Shown: positions 37,492 to 46,763, counted from the first letter of the stretch. The stretch is DNA of 64,000 bases from Anaeroglomus sp964630775 (GCA_964630775.1 CAZVYY010000002.1:124001-188000), one strand, 5' to 3'. A program made the numbers and translations. Notes: a model not told the origin generated them from the letters alone.

Positions 37492-38049
37492 ATGACTCAA
37501 GACAAACAGCACAACCCGGCTGGCAGCATACCGCAAGAAGGGATGGCGGAATTTGTTCGGCTTTTAACGGCAAACCAGAGCCAGATTTACGCCTATATTA
37601 TGAGTCTGGTGGGTAATTGCGCCGATGCCGATGATGTTTTGCAGGAAACGACGGCGATGATGTGGGAAAAATTCAGTGAGTTCAAGCCGGGGACTGATTT
37701 TATCTCGTGGGGCGGAGCGATTGCTTATTATAAAGTCCGGGAGTTTCGTCGGAGCCACCGTGAGAAATTCCATTTTGATGACGAGGTTTTTAATATTCTT
37801 TCACGTGATGCCAGGCGTGAACTGCGGGATGCCAATACCTATCTGAGCAAGCTGCACGACTGTATGAAGAAGCTCAAGGCCAGTGATTATCAACTGGTCC
37901 GGCTGCGATATTTTTCGGGTGTCAGCATCAATGAACTGTCACAACGGTTCAATAAAACGGTGCGGACGGTTTATTATCAGATTGCGAAAATCCACGGTTT
38001 GCTGATGCGGTGCATTGAACGGTCGGTTTCGTCGGAGGATCGGGTATGA
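37492..38049 (+). CDS. ECF-type RNA polymerase sigma factor 1
   Basis: 185 residues with sigma region 2 (FVRLLTANQSQIYAYIMSLV, then DADDVLQETTAMMWEKFSEF) and region 4 (LVRLRYFSGVSINELSQRFNKTVRTVYYQIAKI). It belongs to the planctomycete / verrucomicrobial sigma-70 group that pairs with FecR proteins. It overlaps the FecR gene by 4 bp (ATGA), so the two are co-translated. No ribosome site precedes the ATG at 37492, and a TATATA stretch stands immediately before it; a start at codon 18 (37543) would still keep region 2, so the N-terminus is uncertain. Confidence 0.9.
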   Translation: MTQDKQHNPAGSIPQEGMAEFVRLLTANQSQIYAYIMSLVGNCADADDVLQETTAMMWEKFSEFKPGTDFISWGGAIAYYKVREFRRSHREKFHFDDEVFNILSRDARRELRDANTYLSKLHDCMKKLKASDYQLVRLRYFSGVSINELSQRFNKTVRTVYYQIAKIHGLLMRCIERSVSSEDRV

Positions 38050-39725
38050 GGCAGGAGCCGGCCGGAGACAAGCTGTATTTGATGCTGCGTCTTTTTGATG
38101 GAACAATTGAGCAGGCGGAGTTCGAGACGCTGAATTGTTCGATCAAGGAAAGCCCGGAGGTTCGGAGCCTGTATTTCCGGTACCTGAAAGTCTATCTGGC
38201 GATGAAAAATGCGCGGTATCTGGACAAGTCCGGGCAGTCTGATCTTGATTTGGAAAACTTTCTGTCTGAGCTGGGGCAATATGAATCTCTGGCGCCTGCG
38301 GTTCCAGTTGAAGAATCCGAAGCGGAGCCGGTATGTCTGCCGAAACTGACGGTTCACGAAACGCCATACCGATTCAATAAATATTCCTTCTATACCGCAC
38401 TGACAGGGCTGGCGGCGACGATTCTGTTTATTGCAATCATTTACTTCCTGCCGCCGCGTGTGATTCCCAATCCGGTGGCAAGAGTGCTCGACGCTTCGGG
38501 TACCCGATGGCAGCAGGCCAGGACATCCAAAAGCCAGTCGATTCTTTTTGAGGGGACTTTGACCGTCACCGAGGGGACCTTGAAATTTGCCATGTATGAT
38601 GGAACGGAAGTAAACCTGTCTGCGCCTGCGATGATAGAGCTTGAGCAGGTGGATCGGCTGTTTTTGAAGCAGGGCAGACTGCGTGCGGCGGTGCCGCCGG
38701 CGGCGATGGGATTTACGGTACGCACGCCTTCGGGTTCCATTGTGGATTTTGGGACCGATTTTTCGGTTGCTGTTGATACAGCGGGAACAACCGAAGTCGA
38801 GGTTTATAAGGGGATTGTAGAATTGCGGGACGGTACCAATCCGCTGATATATAAGACCACCCAGAAGCTGACCATGGGTCAAAAAGGCACCATTGCCCCG
38901 GACGGGGTGATATCCTGGAGTGAACCTGCTCAATACCATAATAACGGCGAAATTCGTGTGCAGTGGCTGTGTCCGGAAACCGTGGGATACTGGAAAGACC
39001 CTTCGTTCTGGAACAATGGGCTGGTACGCGGTGCGGAGCTGATCTCGGAATTTCGGGCAGCCGATTCGCCCAAAACCGCGGTGGTTGACGCGGGGACTGC
39101 GGGGGCCAATAAGATTATGGCCCGTCGCGGGGACGTGGGTCTGCTGAGTAGCTACCCGTTTACGATACAAATGGATGGTGGGCAGGTTCAGCTTGAGCAG
39201 CTCTGGGTAGGACGCATGGGACTTAGTGACAGAGCCGAGGGGCGATGGCTGATGTCGGACGGCGAGCTGGTCCTGAAGGGCAGAGACCTGACCATGCTGT
39301 TTATCGGTGATAAATGCAAGGGGCTGATGGAGATTAACGGAGGCCGGGTTGAGGTGTTTGGTGCGGTACGGGTGGGATGCAATGAAGGGGCCGGCACCTT
39401 TGGTGACAGTCATGGCACGCTGGCCGTCAATGGCGGAGAAATGACGATTTACGGGGTTCTGGAAGTGGCTGCTGCCGAGAGTGTTGGCATCGTCCGGCTG
39501 AATGGCGGACTGATGCGGGCGTTCGATATCCGTATTGCTAAAAAGGGAACGCTTGCTATCACCGGTGGGAATCTTGTTTTGGAAGGCAATAAAACGCAGC
39601 GTATTCAGGAGATGATTCATTCCGGCCTGATTCACAGCGATGGTCGGGAGATTCTGGTTGACTATACGGCGGAGGATACCCGCGGATTCGGCCGCGATAA
39701 AACTATTATTCGTGTCAGGCAATAG
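38046..39725 (+). CDS. FecR-domain anti-sigma factor with extracellular beta-helix-like repeats
   Basis: 559 residues. The cytoplasmic N-terminus (LMLRLFDGTIEQAEFETLN...) should bind the sigma factor, and one membrane helix spans about 113-135. An outside FecR domain follows (about 150-290, including VRTPSGSIVDFGTDFSVAV and EVEVYKGIVELRDG). The long C-terminal part (about 350-520) carries repeated strands ending in NGG and IG-type turns, such as LMEINGGRVEVFGAVRVG, LAVNGGEMTIYGVLEV and LAITGGNLVLEG, resembling the autotransporter-like beta-helix repeats of secreted planctomycete proteins. This is an unusual sensor domain; its ligand is unknown. Confidence 0.87.
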   Translation: MRQEPAGDKLYLMLRLFDGTIEQAEFETLNCSIKESPEVRSLYFRYLKVYLAMKNARYLDKSGQSDLDLENFLSELGQYESLAPAVPVEESEAEPVCLPKLTVHETPYRFNKYSFYTALTGLAATILFIAIIYFLPPRVIPNPVARVLDASGTRWQQARTSKSQSILFEGTLTVTEGTLKFAMYDGTEVNLSAPAMIELEQVDRLFLKQGRLRAAVPPAAMGFTVRTPSGSIVDFGTDFSVAVDTAGTTEVEVYKGIVELRDGTNPLIYKTTQKLTMGQKGTIAPDGVISWSEPAQYHNNGEIRVQWLCPETVGYWKDPSFWNNGLVRGAELISEFRAADSPKTAVVDAGTAGANKIMARRGDVGLLSSYPFTIQMDGGQVQLEQLWVGRMGLSDRAEGRWLMSDGELVLKGRDLTMLFIGDKCKGLMEINGGRVEVFGAVRVGCNEGAGTFGDSHGTLAVNGGEMTIYGVLEVAAAESVGIVRLNGGLMRAFDIRIAKKGTLAITGGNLVLEGNKTQRIQEMIHSGLIHSDGREILVDYTAEDTRGFGRDKTIIRVRQ

Positions 39726-39972
39726 GATATGCATGGACTGGCCGGTTCTTCTTGCCGTATAAACGAATCGGCGACGGGAAATGAACGAAAGAGTGTCGCA
39801 GGAAAGTGAATGAGCCTGTTTGCATAAAAACCGGAAGTATATTTCGAAAGGAGAGGTGTATGATGGTACTTAGAATGGGAGGTTAGAGGAGAGGTCAAAG
39901 ACGGCAGTTCAAGGCAAGGCGTGCCCTGTGAGGGCGATGTTCATGTATTAACATTTATTTCAAGGAGTACTG
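39726..39972 (+). other. Leader region with short ORF before the secreted-protein gene
   Basis: A 247-bp interval with an 8-codon open frame, MMVLRMGG (39860-39886), preceded by a very strong ribosome site (AAAGGAGAGG). A leader peptide or a decaying gene start is possible; nothing else is recognised. Confidence 0.35.
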
Positions 39973-41472
39973 ATGATGAAGAAAATAATATCTTTAGCGC
40001 TATTGTTTTGTTTCGTTGTCTGTTTAACGGCAATGGCTGATCTGGTTGACCCATTCAATGTCGCCCATGATTACCTGACAAGCGGAGTCGCCGGAACAGG
40101 CTGGAGCGGCATAATGAATGTCGGAAATGCGACGATTCTCAATGCGTCGATCACGGCCGCAGGTAAGCTTCGTATGACCGGAGTTGGTGATTGGGGCGGC
40201 ACAGGTACCGGCGGCCCATTCCTCTATAAAGAGGTGACCGGAGACTTTATCGCTGAAACCAAAGCGGGTGCGGAACACTTTGCCTGTGCCGGGCTTATGG
40301 TTCGTCTGGCGGATGTGGCGGCCGGCGGTGCGGGTGAAGACAATATGATCCTTGCTTACTGGCCCGTGGAGTTCTGGAATGTCGGCACTATTTTCTGGCC
40401 TACCGATAACGGCGCACGCCCGGAATACGATAATTCCGGCTATAATGCCGGCGTGATTCCGTCGTATCTGAGAGTGGAACGGCGAGGCGCCGATTTTTAT
40501 TGGTCCCGCAGTTCTGACGGTGTGACCTGGCAGGCGCTGCCGTCTGCCAATCCGCGGGTGCGTCCGGATATGGACGTTGCGGTGCTGCAGGTGGGTCTGA
40601 TTCAGAACTTTGGAGGCTGGGCGGAGCAGGATGTTGATTATGAGTATTTTACTCTTATTGAACAAGTCACCGCGTTTTCCGGGACCAAAAAAGTCAGTGA
40701 AGGAAGTCCTGCAGTAACGATCACCGTCGATTTGCTCGGACCGGCTCCGACGGCACCGGTGGATGTGGTGTTAACGGAGGTTACCACGGGGGACCCGAAT
40801 GATCTGCTGATGAACGGGTCGCAAAGCCCGGTGACGATTACGTTCCCCGCCGGCATAAAGCAGAAGACGTTTACCCTTCAGGCCATTGATGATGTGCTGC
40901 AGGAAGGCCCTGAAAATGTCAAGATCACAGCCCGTGTGTTCAGCACGGATTCTAATTATGCAGGTCATCCGGGAGGCTCGATCGTTGTGAATATCATCGA
41001 CAACGAAGCGGGGCTGCTGGTGGATGAGGGTGATGGCGTGGCCGTTGACGAAAATGGTACCCTCAGCGACAGCATCAGCATCGTCTTAAGCACAGAACCG
41101 ACCGCAGATGTTACGGTAGCGATTTCAACAGACGGTCAAACGAATGTGACGTCTCCGCTTGTCTTCACTTTTGCAAACTGGAATACACCACAAACGGCAA
41201 TTGTTACAGGCGTCGACGATGCCATTCTGGAGACGGACCCGCACACCGGCAAGCTGAGTTTTTCCGCCAGCAGCAGTGACCCGGCCTATCAGGGGGTTAC
41301 GGCATTTGATGTCATGGTAACAATAAAGGAAAATGATTGCGGGGCCTGGGGGTATTCGCGATACGATGCCAATCAGGATTGCGTGGTCAACCTGAGTGAT
41401 ATGGCGCAGTTGGCCCTGCAATGGATGCAGTGTACGTTCCCGAATGCCGACGGATGCGTTGATATGCGTTAA
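39973..41472 (+). CDS. Secreted protein with DUF1349/Calx-beta-like domains and dockerin-like tail
   Basis: 499 residues. Signal peptide (1-22); an enolase-regulation / DUF1349-like beta-sandwich (about 25-215, with GDFIAETKAGAEHFACAGLM and SSDGVTWQALPSANPRV); two Calx-beta-like regions (about 225-455, with SEGSPAVTITVDL and ETDPHTGKLSF); and a single dockerin-like segment at the end, DANQDCVVNLSDMAQLALQW, closing with DGCVDMR. No catalytic motif is seen, so a glycan-binding or structural surface protein is likely. It is homologous to the next gene and follows the sigma1-FecR cassette. AAGGAG precedes the ATG. Confidence 0.82.
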   Translation: MMKKIISLALLFCFVVCLTAMADLVDPFNVAHDYLTSGVAGTGWSGIMNVGNATILNASITAAGKLRMTGVGDWGGTGTGGPFLYKEVTGDFIAETKAGAEHFACAGLMVRLADVAAGGAGEDNMILAYWPVEFWNVGTIFWPTDNGARPEYDNSGYNAGVIPSYLRVERRGADFYWSRSSDGVTWQALPSANPRVRPDMDVAVLQVGLIQNFGGWAEQDVDYEYFTLIEQVTAFSGTKKVSEGSPAVTITVDLLGPAPTAPVDVVLTEVTTGDPNDLLMNGSQSPVTITFPAGIKQKTFTLQAIDDVLQEGPENVKITARVFSTDSNYAGHPGGSIVVNIIDNEAGLLVDEGDGVAVDENGTLSDSISIVLSTEPTADVTVAISTDGQTNVTSPLVFTFANWNTPQTAIVTGVDDAILETDPHTGKLSFSASSSDPAYQGVTAFDVMVTIKENDCGAWGYSRYDANQDCVVNLSDMAQLALQWMQCTFPNADGCVDMR

Positions 41473-41537
41473 CCGGTCCGGCAGCGTGAATCGATATGCA
41501 AGATGAGTGATGAACCTAATTACGGGAGAATGTTATT

Positions 41538-44159
41538 ATGAAAAAGACAGTGATATGGACATATTTGCTGTTGGCGCTGTTTGGGGCCGGTATCGCATCC
41601 GGAGCGGTTCTGATTGATTTGAACGCGGCTAACCTGCCGGAAGGACAGCTTGAAAGCTGGACCAATACCGGCACGGCCGGCGGTGTCTTTCTGAGTGCCG
41701 ACAGAGCCGGTGTAGATGATCCGAATGCGGTTGTGGCCGTTGTGGCCGGCCGCAAGGCCGTAAGCTTTCCCGGCGGTGCGTGGATGCAATCGGATATTGC
41801 AGCCCCGGCGGCCCTGAGTGGTGCCAAACCCTGGTCGGTGCTGATCTGGGCGTATGCGCCCTCGGCGACCAGCGAGGATTCCATGTTTCAGTGGGGAGAT
41901 CGCGGCGGCGGAACGGCGCACTTCAATTTCGGCACCCGCGCCCTGACCTTCTGGAACGATGTGTTTTATGTCAACCCGCCGGCGACGAATCAGTGGGTGC
42001 ACCTGGCGGCAACCTATGACGGCACCAATGTCAGGCTCTATGTCAATGCCATCGATGATGCCGTGGCGGCTCGGACACTGACGACCAACGCGGGCAATTA
42101 TATGCGTATCGCCCGCGCCATGCCGGATGTCTATGGGACACACCCCTTTGCCGGTTCGATTGCATCAATTCAGGTGCACGACACGGCACTGACAAAACAG
42201 CAAATCCAGGCGATTTCGGGCCTGTTTGAGGCCGGTACTCTCGGGCCGCAGGGATTGTCGGTTCGTGAAGGCGGTGCACCGGTCAATATGACCCTGCAGA
42301 TGAATGCCAATCCACAGACCAATCAGGGGCCGAAGACGGACCTGGAGGTCACCCTGAGTCTTGTCAGCAGCCGGGTGGATGTCAGGCTGGGCACTTCAGA
42401 GATTGGTCAGCCGTATGTGGTGATGGTTCCCGCCGCGTCGTACAATGTTCCCATCAGCATTCCTGTTGAGGCTGAGGACGATACCGTGATCGAAAGCCTC
42501 CATACGGTTCGGGTCAAAGCGGTCGTTACCGCCGGAGATGCGGATTATCTCGGCAAGACACTGATTCCCATCAATGGTCTTGGCATCTCCGTGGTGGACA
42601 ACGACAATGCGACGTGTCCCATGCCCGGACTCAAGGACGGAGCATATCGCGATGAATTTGATTGTGCACGGGATTACCTGGCCACCGGCACAAGCAATTC
42701 CCTGTGGAGCGGCCTGCTGGATACCGCAGGCAACACCACCGATGCAACCGCATCGCTGACGACCAACGGGGTACTGCGTCTGGCCTCGGCAAACGGTGCC
42801 TGGGATGGCAACAACAACAGCGGGCCATTCCTGTTCGTTAATGTCACCGGCGATTTCGAGGTGGAAACCTATGTATCCGAATATGCCAACAGCATTGCCA
42901 ATCAGGACGGCGTATTTCATAATGCCGGCGGAATCATGGTCCGGCTGGGCGATGTGGCTGCCGGAGGTGCAGGCGAAGACAATATCCAGGCCTCGTATTT
43001 CCCCATCTGGAGTGTCGGAAACATTTTGTGGTATAATAACAATGGAGCACGTACCGAAACCGACAATATGGGATCTGGCTGGGCCGGAGGGCGCTATTTG
43101 AAAATGGTGCGCAAGGGCGCCAACTTCTATTGCTATTACAGCATGGACGGCGTGACCTGGCAGGCCTTTCCTTCCGCCAGTCCGGACAATCCGCTGGTTC
43201 GTGAAGACATGAATGTGCCGACGCTGCAGGTTGGATTGTATCAGTGTACTTACAGTTCGGATCTTGGTTTTGTCGAATATGAATATTTCTCTCTGAAGAA
43301 AGGCAGGGGAAATATCAGCGGCAATCTTTATCTGACGGAAAGTGAGGGTGACAGCGGTACCGTTCAATTCCAGTTCGTCACGCAGGATATTCCTGCTCCG
43401 GTGGCAGATATCCAGGTGAGTGTGAATGCGATTCCGGCACCGGGAGCAGACCCGAACTCCGAACCGAATGATGTCCGAATCGACAATTCGCCGGCGGGTG
43501 AGCCGTACACTTTTGTGATTCCTGCTGCTCAGTATGCTCAGCCGCAGCCGATTCGGGTTACGGCGGTTGTGGACGCCATTCCTGAATCAGACCAGCACTT
43601 GACTTTGGCAGCACAGATTTCCAGTGCGGATCCCAACTGGAATAATCTGTCTATCACTTCGGATGCCCTGATTACGATCTTTGAAACGCCGGGCGTGGTT
43701 GTGGATACCCAGGATGGGGTCAGAGTCAAAGAAGGCGGGGCCGCAGATACCTTTACGGCTCGCCTGAAGATCAAACCGCAGGCCGCGGTAACGGTTGCCA
43801 TTGCAGATCAGTCCAGTCCCGCTCAGGTTGTTGCGGATTCGACATCGCTGGTCTTTGATGAAACCAACTGGAAGACGCCGCAGGTTGTTTCCGTGACAGC
43901 AGTGGATGACAGTACCCTCGAAAACGATCCTCATACGACGGTTCTGAATCTCACAGCAACCAACGGCAAGGAGTACGATGCGCTTGCCCCGGTGACCGTA
44001 GGTGTTACAATCCTTGAAAATGAGTGCGGTGCCTGGGATTATCTCTGGGCCGACTTTGATCGGGATTGCGATGTGGATATCACGGACTTGAGCCTGATGG
44101 CAGCCGACTGGCTTGATTGCTCCAAACCGTACAGTCCGGGCTGTGTCGATTTGAGATAA
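41538..44159 (+). CDS. Secreted LamG / DUF1349-like / Calx-beta protein with dockerin-like tail
   Basis: 873 residues. Signal peptide (1-22), LamG-like domain (about 25-230, with WVHLAATYDGTNVRLYVN), Calx-beta-like region (about 240-350), a DUF1349-like domain (about 370-590) nearly parallel to that of the preceding gene (both contain VRLxDVAAGGAGEDN and DGVTWQAxPSA), two further Calx-beta-like stretches, and the tail DFDRDCDVDITDLSLMAADW, ending GCVDLR. It probably binds glycans or holds surface assemblies together; no enzyme motif is visible. It lies 65 bp after its paralogue, consistent with tandem duplication plus gain of LamG and Calx modules. Confidence 0.82.
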   Translation: MKKTVIWTYLLLALFGAGIASGAVLIDLNAANLPEGQLESWTNTGTAGGVFLSADRAGVDDPNAVVAVVAGRKAVSFPGGAWMQSDIAAPAALSGAKPWSVLIWAYAPSATSEDSMFQWGDRGGGTAHFNFGTRALTFWNDVFYVNPPATNQWVHLAATYDGTNVRLYVNAIDDAVAARTLTTNAGNYMRIARAMPDVYGTHPFAGSIASIQVHDTALTKQQIQAISGLFEAGTLGPQGLSVREGGAPVNMTLQMNANPQTNQGPKTDLEVTLSLVSSRVDVRLGTSEIGQPYVVMVPAASYNVPISIPVEAEDDTVIESLHTVRVKAVVTAGDADYLGKTLIPINGLGISVVDNDNATCPMPGLKDGAYRDEFDCARDYLATGTSNSLWSGLLDTAGNTTDATASLTTNGVLRLASANGAWDGNNNSGPFLFVNVTGDFEVETYVSEYANSIANQDGVFHNAGGIMVRLGDVAAGGAGEDNIQASYFPIWSVGNILWYNNNGARTETDNMGSGWAGGRYLKMVRKGANFYCYYSMDGVTWQAFPSASPDNPLVREDMNVPTLQVGLYQCTYSSDLGFVEYEYFSLKKGRGNISGNLYLTESEGDSGTVQFQFVTQDIPAPVADIQVSVNAIPAPGADPNSEPNDVRIDNSPAGEPYTFVIPAAQYAQPQPIRVTAVVDAIPESDQHLTLAAQISSADPNWNNLSITSDALITIFETPGVVVDTQDGVRVKEGGAADTFTARLKIKPQAAVTVAIADQSSPAQVVADSTSLVFDETNWKTPQVVSVTAVDDSTLENDPHTTVLNLTATNGKEYDALAPVTVGVTILENECGAWDYLWADFDRDCDVDITDLSLMAADWLDCSKPYSPGCVDLR

Positions 44160-44185
44160 CTTCTTATTTGGATTGATGTTATATA

Positions 44186-44215
44186 GGCCGGAAGTGTATT
44201 CTTCCGGCCTTTTTT
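44186..44215 (+). terminator. Terminator after the tandem secreted-protein genes
   Basis: Stem GGCCGGAAG / CTTCCGGCC with a 6-nt loop and six T residues, 26 bp after the stop codon. Confidence 0.93.
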
Positions 44216-44565
44216 GTTGCAGCAAGATGGGTAAAGACCTCTAATTCAAAAAAAACAAGTCAATATGGGTAGTTTGGGGTTTTTTATGTCAACAGGCATC
44301 GCATATACAAATTTAAATTTTTTCATTATTTATGTCAGTTTTTTGTTTTATGTCTAATATATAGGTAGACGTATTCTATGGGCAACGCCAGTCTGGATGA
44401 ACAGGATATAAATGACTGTAATCCAATTAATTACAGAAACGTGAACGGAACTATCAAAATCAGAAGGGTGTGATTTGTGGTTTTGCTCATTGAAAATGGT
44501 TTTAAATTTGCCCTGGCTATGATAGAATACAGAGAAATTTCAAAGTCTGACGAGGTGATTTTGAA
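44216..44565 (+). other. 350-bp interval before sigma factor 2
   Basis: AT-rich upstream region with three copies of TTATGTC (44284-44290, 44330-44336, 44348-44354). A weak -10-like TAGAAT lies at 44523-44528, without a convincing -35. No gene is credible here. Confidence 0.4.
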
Positions 44566-45096
44566 ATGAACCGAAAAGAGCTAAAAAGTGAGCAATTCTT
44601 CCGGCTCTATAATGCCGCTCAGAAGCGAATTTACGCATACCTATTGATGTTTGTCCATAATCACAGCGATGCCGATGACCTGCTGCAGGAAACGGCCAGT
44701 ATTCTCTGGGAGCAATTTGACCAGTTTAACCAGGAGGGCAGTTTTGCTGCCTGGGCGATTGGGATTGCAAGAAATAAAGCTCTGGATTTACTTAAATCCA
44801 GGCGTGGTTCCAGGCCTTTGTTTGACGATGAATTTTATAAAGAAATATCAAAATATGCAGAGGCTGAATCCGAGAACGCCGACAAGCGGCTCAAAGCGTT
44901 GCGGCATTGCATCCAGAAAATGTCGGAGCAAAACCAGCATTTGATTCATTTACGGTTTGACCAGGGGATTACGGTTAAAAAATTATCTCAAGCATCCAGA
45001 TATTCCGCGGATGCAATCTACAAAAAGATGTCTCGGATTTACAGCGTGCTTCATGATTGTATCAATCGCACCTTATTTGAGTGGGGGCAAATGTGA
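44566..45096 (+). CDS. ECF-type RNA polymerase sigma factor 2
   Basis: 176 residues, same subgroup as the protein at 37492. Region 2 is FFRLYNAAQKRIYAYLLMFV with DADDLLQETASILWEQFDQF; region 4 is LIHLRFDQGITVKKLSQASRYSADAIYKKMSRI. Its stop codon shares one base with the start of the FecR gene (TGATG), so synthesis is coupled. It should direct RNA polymerase to a small regulon, perhaps including the following pseudopilin gene. GAGGTG stands before the ATG. Confidence 0.92.
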   Translation: MNRKELKSEQFFRLYNAAQKRIYAYLLMFVHNHSDADDLLQETASILWEQFDQFNQEGSFAAWAIGIARNKALDLLKSRRGSRPLFDDEFYKEISKYAEAESENADKRLKALRHCIQKMSEQNQHLIHLRFDQGITVKKLSQASRYSADAIYKKMSRIYSVLHDCINRTLFEWGQM

Positions 45097-46763
45097 TGCC
45101 GCAGGAACGGATTGATATTAATGAACTGCTGCTGCGATTGCTGGATAATGATATCAGCGATGAGGGATTGTCGTCGTTGAGAGGCTGGGTTAACTCGAGC
45201 CCTCGGGCCAAGCAATACTACTGCGAATTTATGGCCGATTACAGTGTCCTTGCACTTGCGGCTGCGCTGCCCGCAGAGCAGCAGGGGGATTCCTGTTTGG
45301 ACGACCAGGTTTGGAATCTGTTGTCTGAAGAAGAAAAGACCGCCCCGGCGGTAGAAAAGGCGGCGCCTGTAAAAGAAAAATCGGCACCTCTGCTTATGCA
45401 GAAAGTGATGCCGACTCGAACCGTTCGAACCATCAATAAGACCGCCATATTGACGGCCCTGATCTCCAGTGCGGCTTTATTCGTAATGATTGTCTGGGTG
45501 TATCTGGCTCCCCCCAAACCGTATGCGGTGGCAACGGTCTGGGATTCGATGGATGCCCAATGGTCGTCCGGCCTGCCGGTTCAATCCGGGACTCGAGTCA
45601 GTTCCCACTCCGGGCCGATCCGTCTGACCCACGGTCTTGTGAAGCTCATTACCGATGATCAGGTCGAAGTGCTGCTGGAAGCGCCAAGCGAATTCGAGTT
45701 TGTCTCCGGTTCGGAGGTGATTCTGAGCTTTGGCAAACTGTTTGCCCGGGTGTCTGAAAGAGGCTATGGTTTCTCGGTTACTACTCGTAATTCAAAAGTC
45801 GTGGATTTGGGGACAGAATTCGGTGTTGTCAGTGAGATTGACGGCAACACCCAGGTGCATTTATACAAAGGCATGGCCAATCTGTTCGCCGGAGAAAAAC
45901 ACCAGAACAAGACCTCGCAGCTTATCTCGGAAGGCTCCGCCCGAATTGTAGATTACAGCAATTCAGATGTACATGAAATTCCATTGGAACAACATCTTCT
46001 TGTGCGGAATATTGACTCCAGCGCCGGGCTGGTCTGGCGCGGGCAGAATGCGATTCGTCTGGGGGACCTTCTGCTTGGCGGCAATGGCTTTGGAACGGCT
46101 GTACAGCGAACCGTTGAATTTGGTCCGGACTCGTGCGATGTGATTGCATGCGGGCCGGGTTTGTATCAGCGCGGGCCCGGAAAGCTGGTCCCAATTCACA
46201 ATGTCCCCTGTATTGACAGTATTTTTGTTCCCGGCAGCGAATCCGGGCCTGTGGTTGTCAGTTCAGGGGGGCATTGCTTTGCCGAATGTCCGAAAACCAG
46301 CGGCTTGTATTATTCCAATATTATCTGTATGAAGGACTGGGCTTTTTTCAGTCCGCTCCAGAAAACCTTTGAGCGGACCCGAAAACACGACGGTGACTCG
46401 GAACTGCTGTATCTGCACAGCAATATCGGCCTGACGGTCGATTTAAATGCGGTGCGCAATCTTGTCCCGGGTCTTCGTGTCAATTCATTCACCTCGTTTG
46501 CCGGGGTGATTCGTATCGGTGAGAATTCCCCGGAATACTCCGAGCTGGATGTGTGGGTTCTGGTGGATGGCCGGCTGCGGTCTTCTCGAAAGGCGCTTCG
46601 GGCCAATCAGGGTTTTGATATCCAGGTTGATATTGCCGAACAGGACCGCTTTCTGACGCTGATGGTGACGGATTCCGGGACTGTGTATGACAAAAACTGG
46701 CCGGCCAACCACATGGATACCTGCGGTTTTGCAGAGCCGGTGTTTGGCCTGGCTTGGCCGTAA
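45096..46763 (+). CDS. FecR-domain anti-sigma factor with NPCBM-like carbohydrate-binding domain
   Basis: 555 residues. The cytoplasmic segment (ELLLRLLDNDISDEGLSSLR, then RAKQYYCEFMADYS) is followed by one membrane helix (about 117-139), an external FecR domain (about 160-290, with VVDLGTEFGVVSEI and TQVHLYKGMANLF) and a C-terminal domain (about 400-555) with FAGVIRIGENSPEYSELDVW and FLTLMVTDSGTVYDKN ending in FAEPVFGLAWP. That order matches NPCBM, a module usually attached to glycosidases. The protein would thus read carbohydrate outside and release sigma factor inside. The start is the ATG at 45096; an in-frame GTG five codons upstream lies inside the sigma gene. Confidence 0.87.
   Translation: MPQERIDINELLLRLLDNDISDEGLSSLRGWVNSSPRAKQYYCEFMADYSVLALAAALPAEQQGDSCLDDQVWNLLSEEEKTAPAVEKAAPVKEKSAPLLMQKVMPTRTVRTINKTAILTALISSAALFVMIVWVYLAPPKPYAVATVWDSMDAQWSSGLPVQSGTRVSSHSGPIRLTHGLVKLITDDQVEVLLEAPSEFEFVSGSEVILSFGKLFARVSERGYGFSVTTRNSKVVDLGTEFGVVSEIDGNTQVHLYKGMANLFAGEKHQNKTSQLISEGSARIVDYSNSDVHEIPLEQHLLVRNIDSSAGLVWRGQNAIRLGDLLLGGNGFGTAVQRTVEFGPDSCDVIACGPGLYQRGPGKLVPIHNVPCIDSIFVPGSESGPVVVSSGGHCFAECPKTSGLYYSNIICMKDWAFFSPLQKTFERTRKHDGDSELLYLHSNIGLTVDLNAVRNLVPGLRVNSFTSFAGVIRIGENSPEYSELDVWVLVDGRLRSSRKALRANQGFDIQVDIAEQDRFLTLMVTDSGTVYDKNWPANHMDTCGFAEPVFGLAWP

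Noticed and set aside
37977..39734. 585-codon open frame antisense to the FecR1 gene
   Set aside because: Composition is rich in His, Arg, Gln and Pro as in shadow frames; it fully overlaps a FecR gene with clear domains.
44286..44354. 22-codon hydrophobic frame upstream of sigma factor 2
   Set aside because: The region is AT-rich and any frame there looks hydrophobic; no convincing ribosome site.
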